DNA from: Miniphocaeibacter sp012841535
GTDB taxonomy: Bacteria > Bacillota > Clostridia > Tissierellales > Peptoniphilaceae
Length of the DNA: 64,000 nt
Direction: 5' to 3' (one strand)
NCBI RefSeq assembly: GCF_049274025.1
Contig: NZ_JBASRV010000049.1
Shown here: positions 35,718 to 44,728 of the stretch, piece after piece
How the letters are laid out: every line of letters begins with the position of its first letter
Numbering within the stretch: the first letter of the stretch is position 1
Program-made: the position numbers and the translations under genes
Notes under the pieces: model-generated
Database searches by the model: none
What the model was told of the DNA's origin: nothing
The model's input: the letters and a program-made list of their open reading frames with translations, nothing else

Positions 35718-36806
35718 TTATTTCATGAATTTTTTGCTAATAATTTTAGCTTTGGAAACTTTATTTCTTATAATTACATCTACTTCGTTTCCAATTACTG
35801 CTTCGTCAATATCAATTAAAACATTTGCTAGACGTCTATTCAAAGTTGGAGATAAATAACCTGTTGTAATTACACCAATAGTTTTTCCATCCTTTTGAAT
35901 TTCATATCCATGTCTTGGAATTCTTTTATCTTCCATTTCAAGTCCAATAATTTTTCTCTTTGGTCCTTCAGCTAATTCTTTTTCTAAAGCTGCTTTGCCA
36001 ATAAAATCATCTTTATCAAATTTAACAGCAAATTTTAATCCTGCTTCTAATGGAGAAATATCATCTCCCATTTCATTGCCGTATAATGGCATTGAAGCTT
36101 CAAATCTTAAAGTATCTCTACAGCCAAGTCCACATAATTGTAATTCGAATTCCTTACCAATTTCAAGTAAGTCATCCCAAACTTGTTGTATTCCTTCTGG
36201 ACTTGTATAAACTTCAAATCCATCTTCACCAGTATAACCTGTTCTAGATATTAATAATTTATACCCTTTGTAATCAATATCATCTACAAAATGATAATAT
36301 TTTATTTGGTCTAAATCAAAATCTACTAATTTTTGAAGTACTTTTTGTGAATTTGGACCTTGAATTGCTACTTCTCCTACGTTGTCAGATAAGTTGTTAA
36401 ATTCTACATCATAATCCTTAACGTATTTTATTAAATGATTGTAATCCTTTTCAGTATTTGCTGCATTAGGAACCATTAAGAAATGTTCATTGTTATACTT
36501 ATATACTAGTAAATCATCTATAATACCACCATTTTCATTACATAGCATTGTATATACAATTTGTCCATCTGCTGCTTTTGAAAAATCATTAGAGCAAACA
36601 TAGTTTAAGAATTTTAATGCTTCCTTACCCTTAACATCAAATTCTCCCATGTGAGAAACATCAAATAAACCAACATTTTCTCTTACTGCCTTATGCTCTT
36701 CTTTAAGTCCTACATAATCTACAGGTAACATCCAACCTGCATAATCTACTACATTTCCACCTGCTGCTATATGACGATCATATAACGGTGTTTTCTTTGC
36801 ACTCAT
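35718..36806 (-). CDS. gcvT: Glycine cleavage system T protein (aminomethyltransferase)
   Basis: 362 residues. The N terminus KKTPLYDRHIAAGGNVVDYAG, the catalytic-Asp segment GLFDVSHMGEFDV, IQGPNS, SRTGYTGEDGFE and CGLGCRDTLRFEA are diagnostic. It transfers the methylene group to tetrahydrofolate and releases ammonia. First gene of the operon, with an AGGAGG site and a promoter with TTGTAA-17-TATAAT upstream. I see no glycine riboswitch in the 149 bases upstream, unlike many gcvT operons. Confidence 0.96.
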   Translation of the reverse strand: MSAKKTPLYDRHIAAGGNVVDYAGWMLPVDYVGLKEEHKAVRENVGLFDVSHMGEFDVKGKEALKFLNYVCSNDFSKAADGQIVYTMLCNENGGIIDDLLVYKYNNEHFLMVPNAANTEKDYNHLIKYVKDYDVEFNNLSDNVGEVAIQGPNSQKVLQKLVDFDLDQIKYYHFVDDIDYKGYKLLISRTGYTGEDGFEVYTSPEGIQQVWDDLLEIGKEFELQLCGLGCRDTLRFEASMPLYGNEMGDDISPLEAGLKFAVKFDKDDFIGKAALEKELAEGPKRKIIGLEMEDKRIPRHGYEIQKDGKTIGVITTGYLSPTLNRRLANVLIDIDEAVIGNEVDVIIRNKVSKAKIISKKFMK

Positions 36807-36864
36807 TTAATTCCTCCTTAGAATAGTAAATATTTGATAAAAAACGAAACTACCCTTCTAACTT

Positions 36865-36893
36865 ATTATAAATTAAAACGATTAATTTTACAA
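36865..36893 (-). promoter_or_regulatory. Sigma-A type promoter of the glycine-cleavage operon
   Basis: On the minus strand TTGTAA (36893-36888) and TATAAT (36870-36865) are separated by exactly 17 bases, about 60 bases before the gcvT ATG. Confidence 0.7.
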
Positions 36894-36964
36894 TATGAAA
36901 ACCTTATCTCCCTTTTTCTTATTTAATGTTATAATTTAATAAAGTTATAAAGGAGATGTTTAAA

Positions 36965-38119
36965 GTGAAATACAGAAAATTTATTAATGAAAATATTAAT
37001 ATATCTATATTAGGCTTTGGTTGTATGAGATTTCCATTGTATGATTCAAATGACAACGGAAGTATTAATAAGGAAAAAAGCTTTGAAATGCTTAAATACG
37101 CTTTTGATTCCGGTATAAATTATTTTGACACAGCCTATACCTACCATGATGGTCAAAGTGAAGTTTTTATGGGAGAAGCCATAAAAAAGCTAGGCAGGGA
37201 TAAATTGTACTTGGCTACTAAAATGCCCTTATGGCTTTGTAAGGAATATAGTGATTATGAAAATATTTTTGAAGAACAATTAGAAAAATTACAAACCAAA
37301 TATATTGATTTTTACTTAGCCCATTCTTTAGGAGAAAATTCCTATAGAAAAATGGTTGAAAATAATATTTTCGATTTTTTCGATAAAGAGCGTAAAAGTG
37401 GAAGAATGAAGTATGTAGGTTTTTCCTTCCATGATAATCTTGAATTATTTAAAGAAGTTGTAGATTCTTATAGCTGGGACTTTTGTCAAATCCAACTAAA
37501 TTATATGGATGAAAATTACCAAGCTGGAGTTGAGGGTTTACGCTATGCAAAAAGTAAGGGTTTGTCAGTTGTAGTTATGGAGCCTGTTAAAGGTGGTTTT
37601 CTTGCCAATGGGCCAAAGGAAGTTAAAGATTATTTTAAAAATTTAGATAAAGAATATTCAATGGCACAATGGGCTTTGAAATGGGTTTATAATTTTAATG
37701 AAGTTTCCTTAGCTTTAAGTGGAATGTCAAACTTGGATCAAGTAAAAGAAAATATTGAAATTGCAAGTAAATCAGAACCTAACTCCTTAGATTTAAAAGA
37801 ATTGGAAACTATTAATAAGGTTAAGGAATTTTTTAATAGTAAGACAAAAATAGCCTGTACTGCTTGTGAATATTGTCTTCCTTGTCCTGAAGGAGTTCAA
37901 ATTCCATCTATTTTCTCAAAATATAATAATGCAATAATCTATGATAAAAAAGATAGATACAAAAAAGAATATATTTCCTTAGTTGAAGAAAATAAGGACG
38001 CATCCCTTTGTGTAGAATGTAGGCAATGTGAATCAATTTGTCCACAAAGTTTAAATGTTATAGACACTTTAAAAGAAGCAAATGATTATTTTATTGGCTG
38101 TGTGGAATCTTTTCTGTAA
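36965..38119 (+). CDS. Aldo/keto reductase with C-terminal 4Fe-4S ferredoxin domain
   Basis: 384 residues. The TIM-barrel part shows ISILGFGCMRFP, the catalytic-region INYFDTAYTYHDGQSE and VVVMEPVKGG, typical of the AKR family with iron-sulfur tail. The C-terminal 90 residues hold CTACEYCLPCPEGVQIP and CVECRQCESICPQSLNV, enough cysteines for two 4Fe-4S clusters. Likely an electron-coupled reductase of small carbonyls; substrate unknown. The ATG at 36956 abuts AAGGAG with no spacing, so the GTG at 36965, nine bases after AGGAG, is preferred. Its 3' end is duplicated just downstream (15-bp repeat). Confidence 0.9.
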   Translation: MKYRKFINENINISILGFGCMRFPLYDSNDNGSINKEKSFEMLKYAFDSGINYFDTAYTYHDGQSEVFMGEAIKKLGRDKLYLATKMPLWLCKEYSDYENIFEEQLEKLQTKYIDFYLAHSLGENSYRKMVENNIFDFFDKERKSGRMKYVGFSFHDNLELFKEVVDSYSWDFCQIQLNYMDENYQAGVEGLRYAKSKGLSVVVMEPVKGGFLANGPKEVKDYFKNLDKEYSMAQWALKWVYNFNEVSLALSGMSNLDQVKENIEIASKSEPNSLDLKELETINKVKEFFNSKTKIACTACEYCLPCPEGVQIPSIFSKYNNAIIYDKKDRYKKEYISLVEENKDASLCVECRQCESICPQSLNVIDTLKEANDYFIGCVESFL

Positions 38120-38173
38120 ATTAGATTTTTCTATAACAAGATAATTGGTTGTACAAACTCTTTTCTGTAAATT
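38108..38173. repeat. 15-bp direct repeat spanning the 3' end of the aldo/keto reductase gene
   Basis: TCTTTTCTGTAAATT occurs at 38108-38122, where it contains the last codons and stop of the gene, and again at 38159-38173, 51 bases later. The second copy lies at the edge of conjugative-element debris. It looks like an attachment-site or target duplication. Confidence 0.6.
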
Positions 38174-38328
38174 CAGTTCTTTTTTGTCGCTTTATACATA
38201 AATTGTTTCAGAGACCTTTGTTTTAAGCTTGTTTTTTTATTTAAGTCTCTTTTAAATGAATCAGTCCCAAATAGCTTACCTATACTTTTTCTACAGTATA
38301 ATTTTCTAGAAATCGATTCTATAATCAT
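38173..38328 (-). CDS. Possible small basic ORF of the conjugative-element relic (51 residues)
   Basis: Directly after the relic's stop at 38335 an open frame begins MIIESISRKLYCRKSIGKLF, continues GTDSFKRDLNKKTSLKQRSL and ends KATKKN. It is strongly basic and protein-like, but its ribosome binding site is weak. It may be a real small gene of the former element or another decayed end; no family recognised. Confidence 0.35.
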   Translation of the reverse strand: MIIESISRKLYCRKSIGKLFGTDSFKRDLNKKTSLKQRSLKQFMYKATKKN

Positions 38329-38334
38329 ACAACC

Positions 38335-39048
38335 CTATAAATATATCCCTTTTGATTTTTCTTTCTTTTTATCCTTTATTCTATTATCTAATTCTTTATC
38401 TGAAGATAAAATTTTATTAACTTCTTCTAGTCGCTTGACCTTTTCCTGTAAAAGTATTTCCTGTGGAAAATCTTCTTTTAATAATTCTTCAGCAGACTTT
38501 AACTCTCATTCTTTAGAAATTAAGTTGTTAGTATATCTCTCCAGTTCTTCTGGAGTAGAATTTATCTTATTATTTATCCTGGTTAAATTACCATACATAT
38601 CATTACCTAACTGCACTTCGTACTCACATTTATTAACTAAGTGAGCCGAAAATTGATACATCTCATAGCTATATGATATAGACAGCCTAAAACCTCGATA
38701 TTTTCCTACCTCAATAGGTGTTTTACCCTTAATGTTCCTTAGACTTATAACCTCGCTTAATTTTTCAACTACAAGCTTTTTATCATCATAATCTACTCCG
38801 TTAATAGTCATTTTAAAATCATCATCAGGATTTAATTTAGTATATTCCACATCTGTTTTTAAATCGTCTATATGATTTTTAAGTCCTGTTATCATGTTAG
38901 GCAATGTTCGAACAGCTTTTTCCTGCAAAGCATTTCTATCCTTGATATATTCAGCCTTTATCATAGATAACTTATTAATTTCAGTATCTAAGTCTAGCTT
39001 TTCTTTTACAAGAGGATTACCACTTGCTAGAGCCTTAATTTCACTATA
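38335..39048 (-). pseudogene. C-terminal relic of a conjugative-element helicase/methylase-type protein
   Basis: The minus strand encodes a C-terminal piece. It starts at the transposon edge with YSEIKALASGNPLVKEK, continues KEKLDLDTEINKLS and NALQEKAVRTLPNMITGLKN, then GKYRGFRLSISY, up to a TGA at 38506. The same frame then runs on as ELKSAEELLKEDFPQEILLQ and ends SKGIYL at 38335. The (I)KALASGNPLV(K)EK and PFPQE-like segments are familiar from the very large SNF2/N6-DNA-methylase proteins of Tn1549-like conjugative elements. Most of that gene is missing, and an in-frame stop interrupts what remains. It marks a former integrative conjugative element. Confidence 0.75.
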
Positions 39049-39086
39049 GGGGTACCGAGCGCGAGAGGGGTATTTGTACCGTTAAG
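39049..39086. repeat. Left 38-bp terminal inverted repeat of the Tn3-family transposon
   Basis: Starts GGGGTACCGAGCGCGAGA and ends GTACCGTTAAG, the typical GGGG...TTAAG form of Tn3-family ends. It matches the right end at 35 of 38 positions. Confidence 0.9.
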
Positions 39087-39120
39087 GAAATATTGGAAAG
39101 ATTTTCATAAAAAACATGTA

Positions 39121-39289
39121 TGATAAAATATAAAAATAACAGTATCAAAAACGGACGATTATAGGACTTTTTAGCAATTAACTAAAAGGTCCTATTTTTA
39201 TGCTTTCATGGTGCTTAAACTCGTACAAATATCATAGTTTCTTTTTTGTGTAAGGAATTAAGTTATGATACTATTAAAATAAAAATCAT
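39121..39289. other. Putative res site of the transposon (three dyad subsites)
   Basis: Three imperfect dyads with TGATA/TATCA-type ends: 39121-39147 (27 bases), 39230-39270 (41 bases) and 39264-39289. They lie directly before the resolvase start, the usual position and subsite arrangement for resolvase binding. An intrinsic terminator (39163-39199) sits between subsites I and II. Sites are inferred from symmetry. Confidence 0.5.
39163..39199 (+). terminator. Intrinsic terminator near the transposon left end
   Basis: AGGACTTTTTAG pairs with CTAAAAGGTCCT (one wobble) around a 7-base loop, followed by ATTTTTA. It would block read-through from outside into the resolvase region. Confidence 0.65.
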
Positions 39290-39299
39290 GGAGGTATTT

Positions 39300-39866
39300 A
39301 TGATATTTGGATATGCAAGGGTAAGTACAGAAGATCAGAACCTAAATCTACAAATAGATGCTTTAGAAAAATATGAAGTAGATAGAATATTTAAAGAAAA
39401 AGTAACTGGAGCTAACAAAGAAAGACCAGAATTAAAAGAAATGGAAAAACTGTTAAGAAAAGGTGATTCAGTTGTTATTTATAAATTAGATAGAATTTCT
39501 AGATCTACAAAACATTTAATAGAACTTTCGGAAAAATTCGAAGAGCTAGGAGTAAATTTTGTATCCCTTCAGGACAATCTAGATACCTCTACATCAATGG
39601 GAAAGTTCTTCTTTAGAGTTATGGCCAGTTTAGCTGAACTTGAAAGAGATATTATAATAGAACGAACTAATGCAGGACTAAAAGCAGCTAGGGCAAGAGG
39701 AAGACTTGGCGGTAGACCAAAGAAGAATTCCTCAACTATTAATATGGCTTTGAAAATGTATGATAGTAAAGAATACACTATACCACAAATTCTAGAAGCT
39801 GCTAAAATTAGCAAATCAACATTATACAGATATATCAATAAAAGAGAAACTAAAATATGCCCTTAA
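39300..39866 (+). CDS. tnpR: Tn3-family resolvase (serine recombinase)
   Basis: 188 residues. The catalytic domain has MIFGYARVSTEDQNL with the nucleophile Ser10, YKLDRISRSTKHL, and FVSLQDNLDTSTSMGKF, and the helix ERDIIIERTNAGLKAARARG precedes a helix-turn-helix with TIPQILEAAKISKSTLYRYI. It resolves transposition cointegrates at the res site just upstream. GGAGG before the ATG at 39300 decides the start over an upstream in-frame ATG at 39246. It overlaps tnpA by 10 bases. The gene looks intact. Confidence 0.95.
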   Translation: MIFGYARVSTEDQNLNLQIDALEKYEVDRIFKEKVTGANKERPELKEMEKLLRKGDSVVIYKLDRISRSTKHLIELSEKFEELGVNFVSLQDNLDTSTSMGKFFFRVMASLAELERDIIIERTNAGLKAARARGRLGGRPKKNSSTINMALKMYDSKEYTIPQILEAAKISKSTLYRYINKRETKICP

Positions 39867-42460
39867 AAACTATTTTAACAAAATCTCAGCGAGATCAGCT
39901 TTTATCTACAGATCATTTATCAGAAGAAGATTTTCAGGCTTACTTTAGTTTTTCAGAATATGATATAGATATTATAAAACAAGATAGAGGAGATATTAAT
40001 AGATTTGGATTCGCTTTACAATTATGTTTAGCTAGATATCCTGGTTGTTCTTTAAGTAACTGGAATAATAATGCTAACAGATTACTTAATTTTATTAGTA
40101 GTCAACTGAAGATTGCGCCTATAAATATATTTGAATATAATAACCGTAAGACTAGAGCTATACATTTTAATGAGATATTAGAGATATTTAAATACAAGCG
40201 ATTTAGTGACCTAAACACCAAAGAAAAACTAAAAGAATATTTGTACAATTTAGCTTTAACTAATGATGATTCCACTTTTCTTATGAAAAAAACCTTAGAA
40301 TACTTAGTGTTTAACAAAGTTATATTTCCATCTATTTCAACATTGGAAGATACCATTGGAAATTGTCGTGAAAGTGCAGAAAAACTCATATTTGAAACAT
40401 TGCTAAAAAGAATAACAGATAAACAGATATTTCAGTTGGAACAATTATTGATATTTTCCGAAGATTTTAAAAAGACTAAATTAGCCTGGTTAAAAGATAT
40501 CCCTGGCAAAGCTACGCCAGATAGTTTTTTAGAAATATGCAAGAAAGTGGAAGTCATTAATTCACTAGGACTTGAAGTCGTAGATGTTTCCAAAATTCAT
40601 CGTAATATATTTTTACAGCTAGCTAGACTTGGAGAAAATTATGATGCATATGATTTTTCTAGATTCAAATTTAATAAAAAATTTTCTATTTTAATTGCAT
40701 TTCTAGTTAACCACCATCAATATCTAATAGATCAACTAGTAGAAATAAATGATAGAATTATTGCTTCTATAAAGCGAAAAGGAATTCACGATTCTCAGGA
40801 AAAATTAAAAGAAAAGGGAAGATTAGCAAATACAAAGCTATATAATTATGTTTCAATTATTAGAAAATACACACCTATGTTATTAAATGTGCTGACTTTT
40901 AAATCAACAATTTCCTCTCAACCCACTCTTGATGCACTAAATGTTCTACAAGAGTTAAATAATAAAGGAAAAAGAAAATTATTAGCTGATGTTTCAACGG
41001 ATTTTGTTAGTAAGAAATGGGAAGGGCTTGTTAGACCAGAAGCTGATAAAATAGATAGGTCTTTTTTTGAACTAGTAGCATTTACAGAATTAAAAAACGG
41101 TATTCGTTCAGGTAATATTTCAGTAGAGGGGAGTTTAACACATAGAAATATAGATGATTATCTAATAAATAGCAATGATTGTTATGGTTCTTTGACTATT
41201 CCCAAAAATTATGATGAATACATAAAAAGTAGAGAATCCATTTTAGATAATTATTTGAATTTTTACGCCAAACATCAATTGTCTCTAAACAATACGACTA
41301 TTGGAAGACTTGAAAAATCTACACCTAAAGAAGCTGAAATATATAGGAAGCAAATATATTCACTAATTCCTAAAATCAAACTAAGTGATTTATTGATTGA
41401 AGTAGATAGTTGGACTAACTTCTCTCAAGAATTTACACATGATTCAACTAATAAGCCTCCTAATGAAGATGAAAAACAAATAGTATTTGCTACATTACTT
41501 GGAATAGGCATGAATATAGGACTTGAAAAAATGGCACAATCTACTCTAGTAAACTATCAATTAAAATTTCCAATTGCTAATTTTTGGGGTAAGGAGAAAA
41601 CTAGTTCTTCAGATGGCATGCGTGTTCCCGTAGGAGTATCCTCTATAGAATCAGATATAAATCCTCATTACAGGAGTCTAGAAAAAGGTGCTACCATGAT
41701 TAGAGCTGTTAACGATAGAAATACAGCACATCGTATTGAAGTTGTTGCAACAAACACAAGGGATGCTACACATACATTAGATGGTCTTTTATATCATGAA
41801 ACTGATTTAGAAATTGAGGAGCATTTTACTGATACAAACGGATATACTGATCAAGTGTTTGGGATGAGTTACTTGCTAGGATTTAAATTTGAACCACGTA
41901 TTAGAAATATAAAAAAATCAAGACTATTTTCTATAAAACATCCTTCTGAATATACTAATTTAGCAGATATGGTAGGTGGAAAAATAAACACTAAAATAAT
42001 AGAAGAAAATTATGAAGAGATGAAAAGAATAGCATATTCTATACAAACAGGAAAGGTATCTAGCTCTCTTATTTTAGGCAAACTAGGATCTTATGCTAGA
42101 AAGAACAAAATAGCTATAGATTTAAGAGAAATAGGCCGTATAGAAAAAAGTATATTTATGATTTCTTATATGACAGATGAATCTCTTCGAAGAAAAATAA
42201 ATAACGGATTAAATAAAGGTGAAGCTAATAATGCATTAGCTAGAGAATTATTCTTTGGACAACGTGGAAAATTTATGGAAAGAGATATAAGAAGACAGCT
42301 GCAAAGCGCTAAAAATAGAGGTTATTTGTTTCTTAACGGTACAAATATCCATCTCGCGCTAGGTACCCCAAGTAATGAAATCGTTTCGTTTTTATATATT
42401 TCTAAGTTTATCTTTCTTAAAGCATATATTAATTCGTCTCCCATTTTATACACTTTATAA
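39857..42460 (+). pseudogene. tnpA: Tn3-family transposase, 3'-truncated and reading out through the terminal repeat
   Basis: The frame starts MPLKTILTKSQRDQLLS with the family N-terminal DNA-binding domain. The DDE residues are identifiable: Asp in SSSDGMR near residue 585, Asp in FTDTNGYTD near 657 and Glu in LNKGEANNALAR near 788. After RRQLQSA only about 12 codons remain before the right inverted repeat. The usual C-terminal domain with an LN...WNTVYL and HISPLGWEHINL region is absent, and the frame runs on through the repeat into outside DNA to 42460. A deletion of about 200 bases just inside the right end explains this. The protein is probably inactive. Confidence 0.85.
42332..42369. 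repeat. Right 38-bp terminal inverted repeat of the Tn3-family transposon
   Basis: CTTAACGGTACAAATAT...GGTACCCC, the mirror of 39049-39086 with three differences. It lies inside the transposase reading frame. Confidence 0.9.
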
Positions 42461-42489
42461 AGATCTTTAACCCCTATTATCTTTTGCAC
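42370..42489 (-). pseudogene. N-terminal stub of an ABC transporter ATPase, cut by the transposon
   Basis: Reading leftwards from a GTG at 42489 the frame gives VQKIIGVKDLYKVYKMGDEL, then IYALRKINLEIYKNETISLLG. It reaches the transposon end exactly where MacB/LolD-type ATPases continue into the Walker A loop. The rest of the gene is nowhere in the window. The opposite flank of the transposon encodes something unrelated, so this is a separated half. The start codon is uncertain because no strong ribosome binding site is seen. Confidence 0.65.
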
Positions 42490-42945
42490 ATCTATCTCAT
42501 CTTTAAATCAATTAGCATTTTTAACACTTCTAATTTTTATAACAAAATAATAATGCTTTATACTAAATATCTATTTTAATCTTCCCTTGATAAAAGCAAC
42601 TTCTATTATTTTTGATAAGTATATACATTTAACCTTTAAACTCTATTAGATAAAACTTTTGTGTTTAACTTACACTCTGTTTCTCATTCCAACTATTTTT
42701 CCCGATATTATTACATTTAATTTAAAACCTTTAGGTTCTTTCTCATATGAATATTATTTGATAATTGGCGTGTTGAATTTTTGTCATAATCCATTTCTTT
42801 AGCTATGTATTATTTTTTTAATAAAAAAGCACCTCTATTGATTTTATTGAATAATAAATTTCAATATCCGGTGCTTTTTTATTTATTACCACTTACCTAT
42901 GTTACTTCAGTTAGATAATTTTCAATAAGATTTTTAGTTTTAAAA
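42490..42945. other. Intergenic stretch between transposon flank and peptide/ABC operon
   Basis: About 455 bases, very A+T-rich, with stops in all frames. Apart from the hairpin at 42823-42880, I see no gene, RNA or repeat. It may be remnant DNA from the rearrangement next to the transposon. Confidence 0.5.
42823..42880. terminator. Long terminator hairpin after the peptide/ABC operon
   Basis: AAAAAAGCACC and GGTGCTTTTTT form an 11-bp stem, with an inner TATTGA/TCAATA pairing. On the minus strand it lies about 65 bases after the permease stop and ends with a T run; it is symmetric and could work both ways. Confidence 0.7.
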
Positions 42946-44076
42946 TTAGTTTCTTAATAATTGAGAAATATTATTTTGATTAGTTTTAACTTTGATAATG
43001 CGTTTCATAGATAAATTAAAAGACAATAATATAACCAATGCCATAATTATATCTATAATAATTAACCATAATATATTATTTAAATCAATGGTATTTCCGG
43101 GATTTTGCATTTGAAGTATAAGAACATTAAAAATTAAGGAAAGTATTACACTTATAATTATTGGAATTCGTGCCTTTTTATTTAACATTTCTTTGAATTC
43201 TATATAAATATCTTCCCTAGAAAACCCATTTAAATATAAAACCATCATATCCCTAATATTACTTTTAATAATCAATTTGCTTAAATAATTTATTATTATA
43301 GCCATAAAAATTATAAATATTATTATTATTGATATTAAGACATATATCATAGTCTTTGTTTCTTTAAATAAACCTTCTAAACCACTAGCTTGATAAAGTA
43401 TCTGAGTATCATCATCTTTGTACAAACTTTCCATAACACGAACTACATCATAAACATTCTCAGGTTTATTGACTCCTATAAGATATTCCGTTTGAACATA
43501 TTTAAAAAAATCTTCTCCCAATTCCTGTCTGATTTTATTATATGTATTTATAGATACAAAAGCATCATTATAATAAATCAATGGTGGCTGAGATTTACTT
43601 TTAACAACCTTCAATATAAAATCTTTTGAGTTGATTTTAGTAACTAACTCAGAAGCTGTAATTTCGCTGTTATTAGGCACATAAATAATATTATCTTTCA
43701 TATTATTTATGTTCACATAATTACTATATTTAGAATCTATACATTGTATTATTAAATTATAATTTTTAGATAAATCTTCATCATCTGAAAGTTCTAAAAA
43801 AATAGGTTGAGTTTTGTTTACAAAAGATATGTTTTCTATATTTTCAATTTGACTTGTATCATATGGATATTCTTGTCCTTCCTTATTATATCCATTTAAG
43901 GATATCAAAGACAAAGTTTCATTATTTAATATATTTCTATCCATAGATTTGCTAGTATCATATATTGCAAATACTAGTACATTAAAAACTATAATCGATA
44001 AAACAATGAAAGCTAAAATTCTAGTAATTTCTTTTCTATTTTTATTTTCTATTAATTTAAATAAATTTTTATCCAC
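42946..44076 (-). CDS. FtsX/MacB-like ABC transporter permease of the bacteriocin-like operon
   Basis: 376 residues. One N-terminal membrane helix (about residues 18-38), an extracytoplasmic domain of about 200 residues, then three membrane helices (about 240-268, 301-321 and 332-352), the MacB/FtsX half-transporter topology. The short segment MVLYLNGFSREDIYIEF is the coupling region of such permeases. It overlaps the ATPase gene by 8 bases. With the ATPase it probably forms an export or self-protection pump for the peptide encoded upstream. Confidence 0.8.
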   Translation of the reverse strand: MDKNLFKLIENKNRKEITRILAFIVLSIIVFNVLVFAIYDTSKSMDRNILNNETLSLISLNGYNKEGQEYPYDTSQIENIENISFVNKTQPIFLELSDDEDLSKNYNLIIQCIDSKYSNYVNINNMKDNIIYVPNNSEITASELVTKINSKDFILKVVKSKSQPPLIYYNDAFVSINTYNKIRQELGEDFFKYVQTEYLIGVNKPENVYDVVRVMESLYKDDDTQILYQASGLEGLFKETKTMIYVLISIIIIFIIFMAIIINYLSKLIIKSNIRDMMVLYLNGFSREDIYIEFKEMLNKKARIPIIISVILSLIFNVLILQMQNPGNTIDLNNILWLIIIDIIMALVILLSFNLSMKRIIKVKTNQNNISQLLRN

Positions 44077-44728
44077 TTATATGCTCCATTAAATATATCT
44101 TATCTGCAATTTCATTCATCTCTCTGGAATGTGACACAACTATAACAATTGTATTTTTATCTTTCAAATTAAGGAGAGTTTTCGCAGTAATATTTATATT
44201 TTCCTCATCCAAATTATTAGTTGGCTCATCCAACAAGATGACATTATAATCAAAAAGTAACATAATCAATAAAGAACTTCTTTGTCTTTCTCCTCCAGAC
44301 ATAAGTGATATATTTTTATTTATTAAGTTTTCTATCCCTAATTCAGAAGAATACTCTTTCAATTTGAAAGTATCAATTTTTTGATTTCGTATTAAAGAAA
44401 CTAAATTTATGTTTTCTATTAATGTAAGCCTTTCTATGAAAATTGTTTCTTGATGAAAATAACCAATATCAAATTTTCTATAGTTATTAATCATGACATC
44501 GTCATTATAGTCTATTATTTTTCCTTTGAAAAAATATTCTCCTTCAATAGGCTTATAAAGTAAATTAAGAGTGTTTAAAACTGTTGTTTTTCCACTACCA
44601 CTTTTACCAGATATTACTGTGATTTCTTTTTCTTTAGCAATAAATGAAAAATCTTTTATGATAATATTGGAATTTAATTCAACGCTTATATTTTTTAATT
44701 CTATGCTATCGTAGTTTATATCCATCAC
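44069..44728 (-). CDS. ABC transporter ATP-binding protein, lactococcin-972-exporter-like
   Basis: 219 residues. Walker A is SGKSGSGKTT near 38-45, Q loop in GYFHQET, signature LMSGGERQRSSL, Walker B VILLDEP and H loop VVSHSRE. The compact size and the MacB/LolD-like style match ATPases that accompany bacteriocin operons of the lactococcin-972 group. It overlaps the 499-residue protein gene by 23 bases and the permease by 8, so the set is translationally coupled. Confidence 0.85.
   Translation of the reverse strand: MMDINYDSIELKNISVELNSNIIIKDFSFIAKEKEITVISGKSGSGKTTVLNTLNLLYKPIEGEYFFKGKIIDYNDDVMINNYRKFDIGYFHQETIFIERLTLIENINLVSLIRNQKIDTFKLKEYSSELGIENLINKNISLMSGGERQRSSLLIMLLFDYNVILLDEPTNNLDEENINITAKTLLNLKDKNTIVIVVSHSREMNEIADKIYLMEHISG

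Larger units (their letters stand above)
39049..42369 (+). mobile_element. Tn3-family transposon (3.3 kb), cryptic, with truncated transposase
   Basis: Bounded by 38-bp terminal inverted repeats differing at three positions, it carries a res-like region, a resolvase and a DDE transposase in the usual order and no passenger genes. The 5 bases outside each end differ (CTATA and AAGTA), so there is no target duplication. The outer flanks belong to unrelated genes on the minus strand. About 70 C-terminal residues of the transposase seem to be missing before the right repeat, so autonomous movement is doubtful, although the ends are intact. Confidence 0.88.

Noticed and set aside
36807..36955. Possible glycine riboswitch before gcvT
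   Set aside because: None of the conserved glycine-aptamer blocks is seen; only a promoter and ribosome binding site were found.
42540..42822. Short minus-strand frames (for example one beginning MDYDKNSTRQL) in the gap beside the transposon
   Set aside because: Too short, no ribosome binding site and interrupted quickly; no family resemblance.
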